IMG/VR virus record: IMGVR_UViG_3300035390_000012 | Coordinates: 1 to 25,343 of that record | Direction: 5' to 3' (one strand) | Source of the DNA: a virus | DNA: 25,343 nt | Shown: one piece after another, positions 8,442 to 15,197 of the stretch | Numbering within the stretch: the stretch's first letter is position 1 | How the letters are laid out: each line of letters starts with the position of its first letter | Made by a program: the position numbers and the translations under genes | The notes under the pieces: generated by a model | The model's database searches: none | The model's input: only the letters and a program-made list of their open reading frames with translations | Told to the model about the DNA's origin: nothing

Positions 8442-8807
8442 TTAATCTTCCTCACAAGTCATGGCAGACATCTTGACCGCAACCTCGCCGCCCTTGGTCT
8501 TGAGCGAAAGCGGATCGGTGACGAAAGCACCGGTCAGGACCCACCGGCTACCGGTGTCGGTCTCGAAAATCACGGTAGCGTTATCAATGGCCTGAATTTC
8601 AGCCAGTGAAATCTGGTTGGTGTGGTAAATGGTGCATTCCATTTCCGGGACTTCAGTCGTTTCGGTGAAGCCGTGGACCTTGCCTGCACCCTTGACCGGT
8701 TCGCGGGATACGCCGCCCGGTGAGAGATTGGCTTCATCGGCCGTCTTGTACTCGCGTCCGTCGAAACGGATAACGGCCTTTCCGGTGATTTGATTTGGGT
8801 TGGGCAT
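8442..8807 (-). CDS. M: Tail tube protein M (Mu gp40)
   Basis: The 121-residue protein starts MPNPNQITGKAVIRFDGREY, followed by GGVSREPVKGAGKVHGFTET and ECTIYHTNQISLAEIQAIDNATVIFET. This is the Mu gpM tail-tube family pattern, in which the protein stacks as hexamers to form the inner tube. A longer reading begins at 8846 but would run into the sheath gene. The ATG at 8807 has AGGAGA six to seven bases upstream and gives the family's usual length (about 115-120 residues). It follows the sheath gene by ten bases and precedes the chaperone with no gap, as in Mu. Confidence 0.9.
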   Translation of the reverse strand: MPNPNQITGKAVIRFDGREYKTADEANLSPGGVSREPVKGAGKVHGFTETTEVPEMECTIYHTNQISLAEIQAIDNATVIFETDTGSRWVLTGAFVTDPLSLKTKGGEVAVKMSAMTCEED

Positions 8808-8817
8808 TGATTTTCTC

Positions 8818-10284
8818 CTACAGAATGAACTGAATCTGCTCGGCAAGGATGCGGAGCTGGTTAACGAGATCGGGCGGGCTCAGGACGTTGAGGCGGTTGC
8901 GATCGTCGGCATCGCGCTCAACAATGAGATCGGCCTTGTACTGGGTGAAGTTCTCCACCAGTCCCTTTTCTTCGAGTTCACGGAACAGAGCGAGCAGCTC
9001 GGCCCGGATGATGGAAGGCGTCACGATGGCCTGTCCAGGACCGAACCTGGTGCCGTCGTCTGCCAGCTTGTGGCGGGGGAACTTCTGCGTGATCCGCGCG
9101 CGGGTGGCGTACCGGAGATAGCTGAGCGTAGCCGGAGTGGTCACATCCAGATAGCTCGGATCGGCCAAGCCATAGGCGTTTTTCTGATAGGTCGTGATGG
9201 CGCGCTCAATGCGGACCACGCCGCCGGAATCCACGGAGAAAGTGGCCAGTCCATCATAGAGCAGCAAGTTGCGTTCTTCCATGGTCCACCGATCGCCCTG
9301 GGCCGGAGGCAGAATGCCGGTCAGAGCCAGCGTCTGGAGCGGCCGGGCCGGATCAATGGACAGGGAACCGGAAGCGACCACCGCATAGACGGCTGCCCAA
9401 ATCCAAGGCGGTGTGGGTGATGCACCGGTAGGTATGCAGCTGGCCAGATGGCCGTTGCGAGCATTGCCCCAGGTTGCGGCCTCGGAATGCGTTCCCTTCA
9501 TGGCGGTATAGGCGATGCCGTCTTTCATATTGGTCGGACCCCAACGATCAAGCAGCTCGGTTTCCAGAGCAGCCATGTTGCTGCCATCGGTCCAGGGAAC
9601 AACCAGGCCGTTCCACCATTCATCACCGAATGCGGCGATGGCATCAGCGATCTCCGGGTTGGCAGCACCGGAGGCCATGTTCGTGATTGCCACGGTTAGG
9701 CCAGCTGGAAGCACTTCGCCGGTGTAATAATTGAAACGGATGTCAATATCGTTGCCGGATTCACCCTTGTGCCGGGCGGTCAATGTGACTGTTCCAACGG
9801 CAGCGGACGCTGTGACAGGCAGATCAAGGTCGGCGTTAATGGCATCGGCCAGGGCGGTAGCGGCTTCGGTGGCCGTGGCGAGTGCAGGCACGGATGCACG
9901 GACTCGCTGGCCAGCGATGTAGCAGTTGAGGACTCCGGCGGCCGTGGCGGAACCGGTCAGTGCGATCGTGCCGGTAGCGGCAATGCCTGCGCCAGCATCC
10001 TTGAGCGGTATGCACCATGTCTCCAGGTAGCGATCCGCAAGCTTGGCGGCACCGAACATGCCGGCCAGCATAGAGCCACGTCCGAATAGGCTGACGGCAT
10101 GATCCTCGCTCAGCACGCGCACGGGTTCAGCTTCGGTGGCCGTACCGGTAGAGAGCATCTGACCGAGGACGAGCAGCTTGTACTCGATGGCCGGAGTACC
10201 TGCAACGGCACGGGTGTTGTCGAACTCGATGTAAACCAGGGGCACCCGGATGTTGTCCGGGATGTCATTGAAGCTGATAGCCAT
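8818..10284 (-). CDS. L: Contractile tail sheath protein L (Mu gp39)
   Basis: The 488-residue protein begins MAISFNDIPDNIRVPLVYIE and shows the Mu gpL sheath features. These are SLFGRGSMLAGMF at about residues 67-80, a central immunoglobulin-like insertion (residues about 110-190), YAVVASGSLSIDPARPLQTL and, at the C-terminus, WTMEERNLLLYDGLATFSVD and VIERAITTYQ-like residues that form the conserved assembly arms. The sheath contracts on infection to push the tube through the envelope. AAGGAGG lies eight bases before the ATG, consistent with high expression of a many-copy protein. The length is within the family range. Confidence 0.95.
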   Translation of the reverse strand: MAISFNDIPDNIRVPLVYIEFDNTRAVAGTPAIEYKLLVLGQMLSTGTATEAEPVRVLSEDHAVSLFGRGSMLAGMFGAAKLADRYLETWCIPLKDAGAGIAATGTIALTGSATAAGVLNCYIAGQRVRASVPALATATEAATALADAINADLDLPVTASAAVGTVTLTARHKGESGNDIDIRFNYYTGEVLPAGLTVAITNMASGAANPEIADAIAAFGDEWWNGLVVPWTDGSNMAALETELLDRWGPTNMKDGIAYTAMKGTHSEAATWGNARNGHLASCIPTGASPTPPWIWAAVYAVVASGSLSIDPARPLQTLALTGILPPAQGDRWTMEERNLLLYDGLATFSVDSGGVVRIERAITTYQKNAYGLADPSYLDVTTPATLSYLRYATRARITQKFPRHKLADDGTRFGPGQAIVTPSIIRAELLALFRELEEKGLVENFTQYKADLIVERDADDRNRLNVLSPPDLVNQLRILAEQIQFIL

Positions 10285-10287
10285 GGC

Positions 10288-10524
10288 CTAATCCTCCTTG
10301 GCGGGTTTGGCCTTGGCCTTCTCAGCGGCAGCCTCTCTTTCGGCAGCGGCTTTCTTTATGGCTTGGGCAGTGATTTTTTCCACATCGCCATCACGCAGAC
10401 GGCGTCTCCAGTAGCTGGTGTCGGGAACACCGTCACCGCCCTCGGGCAGTCTTTTTCCATTACGCGGATCACGCACAACGGAATCCTTGTTCGTAGGTTT
10501 CAGGTAAAGCATTTTCATAGCCAT
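10288..10524 (-). CDS. DUF2635 protein (Mu gp38)
   Basis: This 78-residue protein reads MAMKMLYLKPTNKDSVVRDP, then GKRLPEGGDGVPDTSYWRRR and a charged, Ala/Lys-rich tail. It matches DUF2635, the small protein immediately upstream of the sheath in Mu-like phages (Mu gp38 position). Its function is not established; its strict placement suggests a part in tail assembly. AGGAGG lies eight bases before the first ATG at 10524, which decides between that start and the in-frame ATG two codons later. The spacer to the sheath start is only three bases. Confidence 0.85.
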   Translation of the reverse strand: MAMKMLYLKPTNKDSVVRDPRNGKRLPEGGDGVPDTSYWRRRLRDGDVEKITAQAIKKAAAEREAAAEKAKAKPAKED

Positions 10525-10536
10525 GGTTTTTTCCTC

Positions 10537-11094
10537 CTAAACCCCGTCCTGGGGCAGGCTGACCTGATCCTTGGTCTCGGGAGCATCGTCCGCGATCGGG
10601 AATCGGGCATCAAAGGTTGCAAAAAGATCAAGAGTCGCCAACTCGTCTTCGGTCATGGCCCGGCCGAGCTCCATATGCTGTCGCCAGGTGATTGCCCACA
10701 TGGCCACACCGGCCTTGTCTATGAGGGCGGAAAAAAGATTGTCAGCCTGAATCCTTTCAGGCGTGCCCAAGGATTCATCCAGGCTCCAGTTATTGCCGGG
10801 GAGAATCAAGGACAGCATGTCCACGATGGACAGAGCCACCTGATCACGTTTCGCGCCGCGCTGATCCTTGGCAACCACGAACACGCCCCAGGCCACGGTC
10901 GCCTCGTAAGTCCCGGAAAGTTCCTTCAAGTTGCTGAATCCGAGGGTGGCCACATACGCGGCCGGTGCCTTGGACGAAACGCGTTTGAGTTCGTTCAGAT
11001 CGAATCGGCCACCATGCGAATCGCAGTGGACGCTTTTGGGTGTGGACGTGTTGAGTTTGTTAACGACGCCAGTGCGCAGGGTTTCAAGACTCAT
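10537..11094 (-). CDS. DUF1834 / Mu gp37-like tail protein
   Basis: The 185-residue protein has the Gp37/DUF1834 pattern: an N-terminal LRTGVVNKLNTSTPKSVHCD, a strand-rich core (AAYVATLGFSNLKELSGTYE, VAWGVFVVAKDQRGAKRDQV), an ALSIVDMLSLILPGNNW helix and a C-terminal WRQHMELGR segment. In Mu-like phages it is encoded just before the DUF2635 and sheath genes and is taken to act as a tail-terminator or joining protein. That role comes from position and is not directly shown here. The start overlaps the end of the virion morphogenesis gene by four bases (ATGA). Confidence 0.85.
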   Translation of the reverse strand: MSLETLRTGVVNKLNTSTPKSVHCDSHGGRFDLNELKRVSSKAPAAYVATLGFSNLKELSGTYEATVAWGVFVVAKDQRGAKRDQVALSIVDMLSLILPGNNWSLDESLGTPERIQADNLFSALIDKAGVAMWAITWRQHMELGRAMTEDELATLDLFATFDARFPIADDAPETKDQVSLPQDGV

Positions 11095-11567
11095 TGCAAT
11101 TCCCTCAACTGGCGATCCACATAGTTATCCACCAGGGCAACCAGATCCTCTTCGTTTTCAAAGGAAATACCGAGGTACGGACGGGCCGGGATCGTGATCC
11201 TGCGCCGGTTACTGACCACGGTCATGTCCAGGCCGTACTGGTGGGCGGCTGCATAAACCAGGTTGGAACCGACTTCGACATGGTCGCCGGTGATGCCCAT
11301 GATGTGCTCGATGGAGTCATTCAGGGCACCGAAACCCATAAGCAGGCTTTGCCCTTGGTGGCGTGTTTTGGCATGACTGTCGGACCACGCTTCCCACGGC
11401 TTGCCGTCCGGGTCGGTCTTTTCGGAATCGATCCGGTGCTGCGTCTGCGAAACGACAGCCGCGCCCAACTCATCCATGAGCGGGCGGGTGTCCATGTCGC
11501 CGAGTCGGGCGATCCGATCAGCCAGCCTGTGCAGGCCACGCATGTCAACGCGCATGTCAACGCTCAT
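11091..11567 (-). CDS. G: Virion morphogenesis / tail completion protein G (Mu gp31-like)
   Basis: The 158-residue protein matches the phage virion morphogenesis (tail_S / Mu gpG) family: LHRLADRIARLGDMDTRPLM, ALGAAVVSQTQHRI-like helix, DGKPWEAWSDSHAKTRH and LVYAAAHQYGLDM, ending with IPARPYLGISFENEEDL. The Pro-Ala-Arg-Pro-(Tyr/Phe)-Leu-Gly motif is the strongest mark of the family. It works in head-tail joining. In Mu this gene sits before I; here it lies among the connector genes after the capsid, as in many Mu relatives. GGAGG six bases upstream supports the first of three in-frame ATGs (11567). Confidence 0.88.
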   Translation of the reverse strand: MSVDMRVDMRGLHRLADRIARLGDMDTRPLMDELGAAVVSQTQHRIDSEKTDPDGKPWEAWSDSHAKTRHQGQSLLMGFGALNDSIEHIMGITGDHVEVGSNLVYAAAHQYGLDMTVVSNRRRITIPARPYLGISFENEEDLVALVDNYVDRQLRELQ

Positions 11568-11992
11568 CGCAGACCTCCGCCGGAGCCTCGGCCGAACACA
11601 CGAGGTGGACCTTTCACGATGGCTGGCCCCGAGGCGATTCCGCCGGACGATTCAGGGACAGCGCCAAGCGATGTCTCGCCTTTGGCAATACCGCGAAGAG
11701 TACTCCGTGCGTCCTTGTATCGAGTGCGAATTTCCTCGGTAACCAGCGCATCGTTGTTGCACATCCGATAGATGGCGATATCCACGGCCACCTGAATCAG
11801 GACGGACGGCACGGTTGCCAACGGCAAGTCGTAGAGCTTGGCCAGATGGAGGTCGATTTCGGAATCGGCGTCCGCCAGAGCTCGGCTCGTCACCTCGGCA
11901 TCGGCGGCGCCGTCACCATCCCGGTCAGCAAGGACCAAAAGAAGGTCCTCGCCGTACCGGTCTATGATGTCTTGCGTGGTGGCGTAAGCCAT
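11564..11992 (-). CDS. DUF1320 head-tail connector protein (Mu gp36)
   Basis: The 142-residue protein begins MAYATTQDIIDRYGEDLLLV and contains ALADADSEIDLHLAKLYDLP and VAVDIAIYRMCNN at about residues 68-80. These are the conserved helices of DUF1320, the Mu gp36 family. It is structurally akin to head-completion connector proteins such as HK97 gp6, which sit under the portal. A Gly-rich C-terminus (VFGRGSGGGLR) follows. The ATG overlaps the gp35-like stop (TGATG) and its end overlaps the next gene by four bases. Confidence 0.88.
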   Translation of the reverse strand: MAYATTQDIIDRYGEDLLLVLADRDGDGAADAEVTSRALADADSEIDLHLAKLYDLPLATVPSVLIQVAVDIAIYRMCNNDALVTEEIRTRYKDARSTLRGIAKGETSLGAVPESSGGIASGPAIVKGPPRVFGRGSGGGLR

Positions 11993-12372
11993 CAGCCGTT
12001 ATCCTTCTTGTACTGCTCGAAGGCGACAAGAACCTCTTCGCCGTTGACGTTGTAACCGAGCTTTGCCTCAACCGAATCGACGCGAGGCGTACCGGCCTTG
12101 GTGAAGTCAGTTTCCTTGTCCAGATCACCGATAGCCTTGGCGATGGCCGCCAGCAGATCATCGGTATTTTCCGGTTTGGTTGGCACGGGCTCGGCTTCGG
12201 ACGTACCGTCCTCATCCTCAAGATAGCCGACGATGAGCATGGGCTCTGCCTCAAGAATTTTCACTTGCTCTTCACTGAAATGATCAGTTTCCCAAATGGT
12301 TTCCTTGACGGAGTGAGCCTCGCCGCATCGACGGAAGCCTTCACGCCTGGATATAATGACTACCTTGGGCAT
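11992..12372 (-). CDS. Mu gp35-like protein (HI1506 family)
   Basis: The 126-residue protein reads MPKVVIISRREGFRRCGEAH, then DHFSEEQVKILEAEPMLIVG, a signature of the short FluMu/HI1506 and Mu gp35 proteins found directly after the major capsid gene. The first 55 residues form the conserved domain. The remainder is an acidic linker and a C-terminal LeVNGEEVLVAFEQY-type segment. The biochemical role is unknown; a connector or capsid-associated function is inferred from position. TAGGAGG is placed about seven bases upstream of the ATG. Confidence 0.85.
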   Translation of the reverse strand: MPKVVIISRREGFRRCGEAHSVKETIWETDHFSEEQVKILEAEPMLIVGYLEDEDGTSEAEPVPTKPENTDDLLAAIAKAIGDLDKETDFTKAGTPRVDSVEAKLGYNVNGEEVLVAFEQYKKDNG

Positions 12373-12382
12373 GATTTACCTC

Positions 12383-13276
12383 CTACGCGAGCCACGGCGT
12401 GGTCAGGAGCTCTGCCGTGTTCTGGTAGACGTTGGTGGCACCCTGGGCGTCACGTTCAGCCTTGAGCACTTCGAGTCCCGCGCCTTCATTAACCGGGGAT
12501 ACAACCAAAAGTGTCGGACGAACGCCGAGCGGCTTGCCGTTGTCGCCCTTCATTTCCATGAGAGCGGTACGGGCGGCCTTGTAGCTGTCCTTGTTCAGAA
12601 CTTCTTTGGAACCGTAGGCGAGCTGCCAGAGGCCAAAGCCGACATTACAACGGGCATCCACGCCGTAGATGTATTCCTTGCGCATGAACACATTGGTGTC
12701 AGTGTCCTTGTTCATGGCGGTAAAGGTGTAATTCTTACGGCGCTGGAAGATGAGCGGCTTGATGGCGCGGCTTACGTCCACAAGGAACCAGGGTGCTGAT
12801 GCACCAGCCGCCATATTGGACACGCTGGTCACGGAGCCATCTTTCTGGATAACAGGGTGATCTGTGTCGAAGAAGTTCTGTCCATCGTAGCAAGGGGTAG
12901 AAAAGCCAGCCTTCAGGAGAGCGAAGATCAGCTCATCCGGATGGGATTTCGCATCCTGACCGAGCTGGGCGATCATGGGATTGTAAACGCCGTAGTTGTC
13001 ATCGTCGATCTTGTCGCGATTGACGCCAACGGTATTCTCAAAGGACTCGTTCTTGATGGTGAAATCGTGGGTTTTCAGATTTTGAATTACGCGGTCACCA
13101 GCCCACTTGCTGAATCCGGTAATGGTGCCAAGCCATGCGTATACTTCTTGCGAAGTAGAGGACGGAACGACCATGGCCAGTTTTTCCCAGTCGCTGGGCG
13201 TTCCCTCGAAAGCCTTGTTGAAAATAACTTTGAAACCAGTGAACAGGGCACTCAAAGTGGATGCATTAATTTGCAT
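12383..13276 (-). CDS. T: Major head (capsid) protein T (Mu gp34)
   Basis: The 297-residue protein is the Mu gpT capsid: MQINASTLSALFTGFKVIFN at the start, then EVYAWLGTITGFSKWAGDRV at about residues 44-63, LKTHDFTIKNESFENTVGVN and KIDDDNYGVYNPMIAQLG. ALMEMKGDNGKPLGVRPTLL-type sequence and a C-terminal NTAELLTTPWLA follow. All match Mu gpT, which adopts the HK97 fold and is the main shell protein. TAGGAG lies before the ATG. It follows the protease/scaffold and decoration-like genes, the standard head operon order. Confidence 0.95.
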   Translation of the reverse strand: MQINASTLSALFTGFKVIFNKAFEGTPSDWEKLAMVVPSSTSQEVYAWLGTITGFSKWAGDRVIQNLKTHDFTIKNESFENTVGVNRDKIDDDNYGVYNPMIAQLGQDAKSHPDELIFALLKAGFSTPCYDGQNFFDTDHPVIQKDGSVTSVSNMAAGASAPWFLVDVSRAIKPLIFQRRKNYTFTAMNKDTDTNVFMRKEYIYGVDARCNVGFGLWQLAYGSKEVLNKDSYKAARTALMEMKGDNGKPLGVRPTLLVVSPVNEGAGLEVLKAERDAQGATNVYQNTAELLTTPWLA

Positions 13277-13285
13277 GTTTTACTC

Positions 13286-13690
13286 CTAGATTTTTACCCA
13301 GACGCCGAGGTCATCCACGTCCATGATGATTCCGGCAACCGGGCGGGAGCTGGTGCCATTGGTTTTAGCCAGGGTTTCATCGTCCACCACGTATGCGGAG
13401 GAGTTGATGTCGGCACGTGTGATTTCGTCAGCAGCGGAGCTGTTGGCGTAACAGAAGCAACCCCGGAGGACTGTGCCTTCCAGGTTGCCGTCTGCGCCGT
13501 TGCGGTTATCGACGGTTTCCTCTGCGCGCCCAACGATCGTCAGAGCGGTGTCGGCGGCGGCAGGGACCAAAAGAGAAGATGCATCCAAGGCGGCCAGACT
13601 GCCAGCGAAGATGAGAACGCCCGCTTTTGCAGGAAACTGGAACAGGTCTCCGTCACGTTTTCTTGTGTTGCGATCTGCGGTCAAAGGCAT
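13286..13690 (-). CDS. Capsid decoration-like protein (between protease and capsid)
   Basis: The 134-residue protein has no motif I recognise with certainty. It is small, Ala/Thr/Asp-rich and beta-prone (MPLTADRNTRKRDGDLFQFP, FAGSLAALDASSLLVPAAAD, ARPVAGIIMDVDDLG-like end). Capsid decoration or cement proteins of Mu-like and related phages with this look lie between protease/scaffold and major capsid genes. AAGGAGG precedes the ATG, and the TAG of the I gene sits directly against its start. The many-copy position and the good ribosome site fit a shell component. The call rests on position and composition. Confidence 0.6.
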   Translation of the reverse strand: MPLTADRNTRKRDGDLFQFPAKAGVLIFAGSLAALDASSLLVPAAADTALTIVGRAEETVDNRNGADGNLEGTVLRGCFCYANSSAADEITRADINSSAYVVDDETLAKTNGTSSRPVAGIIMDVDDLGVWVKI

Positions 13691-14311
13691 CTAGCTATCC
13701 TCCTTGAGGGATTTGGTGAAATCCTCTTCGGACAGGCCGAGGTTGTGGCAGACGGCGCGCTCCGAATCGGAAAGCGAATTTTTGCCGGTTTTAGGTTCAT
13801 CCGGCAGCTTCGGATTATCGATGACCTTGGGCGCGGACTCGGCGAACTTCTGGAATTCTTCCAGGCCGTCGTCTTTGCGGCACATGGACACGTAGAAGTC
13901 CTTGTTGGCCGGAGCGATCTTGCCGTCCTTGATGGCCGTGTTGACGGCTATCTCGATCTTGCCATCGAGATCAGCATCGTCGCGTTGCTTGAGACCAGTC
14001 TCGGCAGTCTCGGCGCGATTGATGGCCATATCGTAGTCCGAGCGTAAAACGTACTTGGTCAGATCAAGGGTGGCACCAACGCCCTGGATGCTGTTCAAAG
14101 CCTTGTCATCACCGGTCAGCGTCTTGGCCTGGGCGATGACCTGATCCATTCCGGCGTTCTCCTCCAGACCGAGAACGGAAAGCAGTTCCTTGGTCATGAC
14201 TCGGTTGCTTGCCGTATCCAAATCTCCCTTGAGTTTGGAAACGGCATCCTGAATTTCCTGATCGGATGCCGTTTCCAGCAATCCGAGCAGACGGCACAAT
14301 GCCTTTTTCAT
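13691..14311 (-). CDS. Z: Capsid scaffold protein Z (internal in-frame start within I)
   Basis: Inside the protease gene, codon 162 (ATG at 14311) is preceded by GGAGGAAG with eight bases between GGAGG and the ATG, a far better ribosome site than the one in front of the full gene. Starting there gives a 206-residue, highly helical acidic protein (MKKALCRLLGLLETASDQEI at its start, AVCHNLGLSEEDFTKSLKED at its end). This is the size and nature of Mu gpZ, the scaffold around which the capsid shell forms and which the protease then degrades. The internal start is seen in the sequence; the role is from Mu. Confidence 0.78.
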   Translation of the reverse strand: MKKALCRLLGLLETASDQEIQDAVSKLKGDLDTASNRVMTKELLSVLGLEENAGMDQVIAQAKTLTGDDKALNSIQGVGATLDLTKYVLRSDYDMAINRAETAETGLKQRDDADLDGKIEIAVNTAIKDGKIAPANKDFYVSMCRKDDGLEEFQKFAESAPKVIDNPKLPDEPKTGKNSLSDSERAVCHNLGLSEEDFTKSLKEDS

Positions 14312-14794
14312 GGTGTCTTCCTCCATGTTTGTCGCCCGCCGGTTAAGGGCCGTCAGGCGAAGGTTGGGTTTATTGGTCAGACCGGCAGACTCCAGAACCC
14401 GGATTGCGCGGTCAGTCTTGGTGTAGGAAAAAACGGGAGAGAGGTAGCGATATTCACGGCTCTCGATTTGAGCCTTGGCGCGATCCGTCCATTCGACTCG
14501 CCCCCACAGGGCTCCGTTTCGATCTTCCATCTCCTTGATCCATCCGGCGGCCGGGGCTTCTTCGCCCTCCGCGCCCTTGATCTCGGTGGCGTGTTCGCGG
14601 TCAATGACCAAATCGAGCCCATCGAATTCATAGCGGTTTATAACGTGGAAGATTTCGTAACTGCCGAATTTCCATTCTCGGCCGTCTCGCCCCTTGACCA
14701 TAGGGCCAGCAGGAATCAACTCGACCCACTCGGGAGCAATGGCCGGGAGTTTTACATTGAGAGCGAAAAGAAGATGTTTCATGACCGGCAGCAT
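13691..14794 (-). CDS. I: Head maturation protease I (with in-frame scaffold Z)
   Basis: The 367-residue protein is Mu gpI-like. The N-terminal half (residues about 5-150) is the self-processing capsid protease: KHLLFALNVKLPAIAPEWVE, FDGLDLVIDREHATEIKGAE with the candidate catalytic His in DREHAT, and YRYLSPVFSYTKT, in which the Ser is a conserved active-site candidate. The C-terminal half (from residue about 160) is the helical scaffold, also made separately. It is the first gene of the head/tail operon. Neither Met1 (14794) nor Met5 (14782) has a good ribosome site, so the start is uncertain by a few residues. A dyad shared with the lysis operon lies just upstream. Confidence 0.9.
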   Translation of the reverse strand: MLPVMKHLLFALNVKLPAIAPEWVELIPAGPMVKGRDGREWKFGSYEIFHVINRYEFDGLDLVIDREHATEIKGAEGEEAPAAGWIKEMEDRNGALWGRVEWTDRAKAQIESREYRYLSPVFSYTKTDRAIRVLESAGLTNKPNLRLTALNRRATNMEEDTMKKALCRLLGLLETASDQEIQDAVSKLKGDLDTASNRVMTKELLSVLGLEENAGMDQVIAQAKTLTGDDKALNSIQGVGATLDLTKYVLRSDYDMAINRAETAETGLKQRDDADLDGKIEIAVNTAIKDGKIAPANKDFYVSMCRKDDGLEEFQKFAESAPKVIDNPKLPDEPKTGKNSLSDSERAVCHNLGLSEEDFTKSLKEDS

Positions 14795-14804
14795 GGCAGG
14801 AAGG

Positions 14805-14819
14805 CAGGACCAAGTCCTG
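14805..14819 (-). other. Hairpin at the head of the head/tail operon
   Basis: On the minus strand CAGGAC-TTG-GTCCTG forms a perfect six-base-pair stem with a three-base loop, ten bases upstream of the first candidate start of protease I. It directly abuts the shared GTAAC-N4-GTTAC dyad and lacks a T-run, so it is not a terminator. If transcription starts near it, it would lie at the 5' end of the late mRNA and could stabilise the message or limit translation of I. Confidence 0.5.
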
Positions 14820-14837
14820 TAACAGGCGTTACTAAAT
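14818..14837 (-). promoter_or_regulatory. Putative late-activator site upstream of the head operon
   Basis: This 20-base block is identical at 19 of 20 positions to 22264-22283 upstream of the lysis operon, and both copies point in the same direction relative to their operon. Its core on the minus strand is GTAAC-GCCT-GTTAC, a five-base inverted repeat with a four-base centre. Mu late operons are switched on by the dimeric activator C binding dyads next to weak promoters, and position here suggests an equivalent. No standard -35 is seen. The activator gene is not in the window. Confidence 0.6.
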
Positions 14838-15163
14838 CCCCTGCTCTGGAAAGGGCGATGCCAGTGACGGACAGGAATTCACAGCCGAGCGGCCGATTCA
14901 ACCACGTTCAAAACGATTCATGAACGGGCTACGGCACATTTTTGTTTAAAAATCAACGGACGGGACGCGAGATAGAGGCTAAATGCGTTCTGAGACGTTT
15001 TTCGAGCACCTCACATTGACGTGGGGAGCAGGAAGCCTTATTATCGTATTAAGCTGGTTGCGACACGGTGATGAATCTCCCGGCCGTAACACGGTGCTTG
15101 CACCGGAGTGCTATGCAGGGTTTCCGGCTTGTCCGGATGGGAGGCCCTGCCAGCCAGCGAAGA
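14833..15163. other. Non-coding gap between gp30 and protease I
   Basis: About 395 bases (14795-15189) separate the gp30 and I genes, the longest stretch without a convincing gene. The part at 14840-14990 shows nothing clear: no ribosome site with a usable frame and no strong promoter on either strand. The part at 15016-15191 holds the plus-strand promoter, the structured RNA candidate and the terminator listed separately. A plus-strand frame that starts at 14983 and runs into the gp30 gene has no ribosome site and lies opposite coding sequence, so it is not accepted as a gene. Confidence 0.6.
15016..15044 (+). promoter_or_regulatory. Near-consensus sigma70 promoter for a small RNA
   Basis: TTGACG (15016-15021) and TATTAT (15039-15044) are separated by exactly 17 bases on the plus strand, matching ten of the twelve consensus positions of a housekeeping promoter. 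The predicted start is near 15051. No open frame with a ribosome site follows; a structured stretch and a terminator do. All known genes nearby run the other way. Confidence 0.65.
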
Positions 15164-15197
15164 AAAACCCCTTGCCTCGGCGAGGGGTTTTACTTTT
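15051..15197 (+). ncRNA. Candidate structured small RNA (about 145 nt)
   Basis: The predicted transcript begins just after a near-consensus promoter and ends at a strong terminator. Its 5' end GCTGGTT (15053-15059) pairs with AGCCAGC (15152-15158, one G-U pair), closing the whole molecule. Inside are CGGTG-CTTG-CACCG (15092-15105), an outer stem GCAGGG/CCCTGC (15115-15120 with 15145-15150) and, within that, TCCGG-CTTGT-CCGGA (15123-15137). Closing stem, internal hairpins and terminator together are the plan of a stable independent RNA. I do not recognise a family. It converges on the 3' end of the MuF-nuclease gene, so read-through would be antisense to it. Function is unknown; regulation of that gene or of host mRNAs is only a possibility. 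Confidence 0.5.
15164..15191. terminator. Intrinsic terminator, probably bidirectional
   Basis: AAAACCCCT pairs with AGGGGTTTT around an inner GCC/GGC stem and a short CTCG loop, about 13 base pairs with one T-G pair. On the minus strand the hairpin is followed by T-rich sequence (TTTTTCTT), ending the lysis/packaging operon directly at the gp30 stop codon, which lies inside the stem. On the plus strand it is followed by TTTTACTTTT and would end the small RNA. Confidence 0.8.

Noticed and set aside
10099-14047. Long plus-strand frames opposite the sheath, DUF1834, capsid and protease genes (341 and 396 codons)
   Set aside because: They lie opposite well-recognised phage genes, have no ribosome sites, and their translations are of the odd composition produced by reading GC-biased genes backwards.
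15131-15146. GTCCGGATGGGAG resembles the 3' end of FMN riboswitches
   Set aside because: The other conserved helices and junction sequences of that riboswitch are absent, no flavin gene follows, and the bases are accounted for by the TCCGG hairpin.
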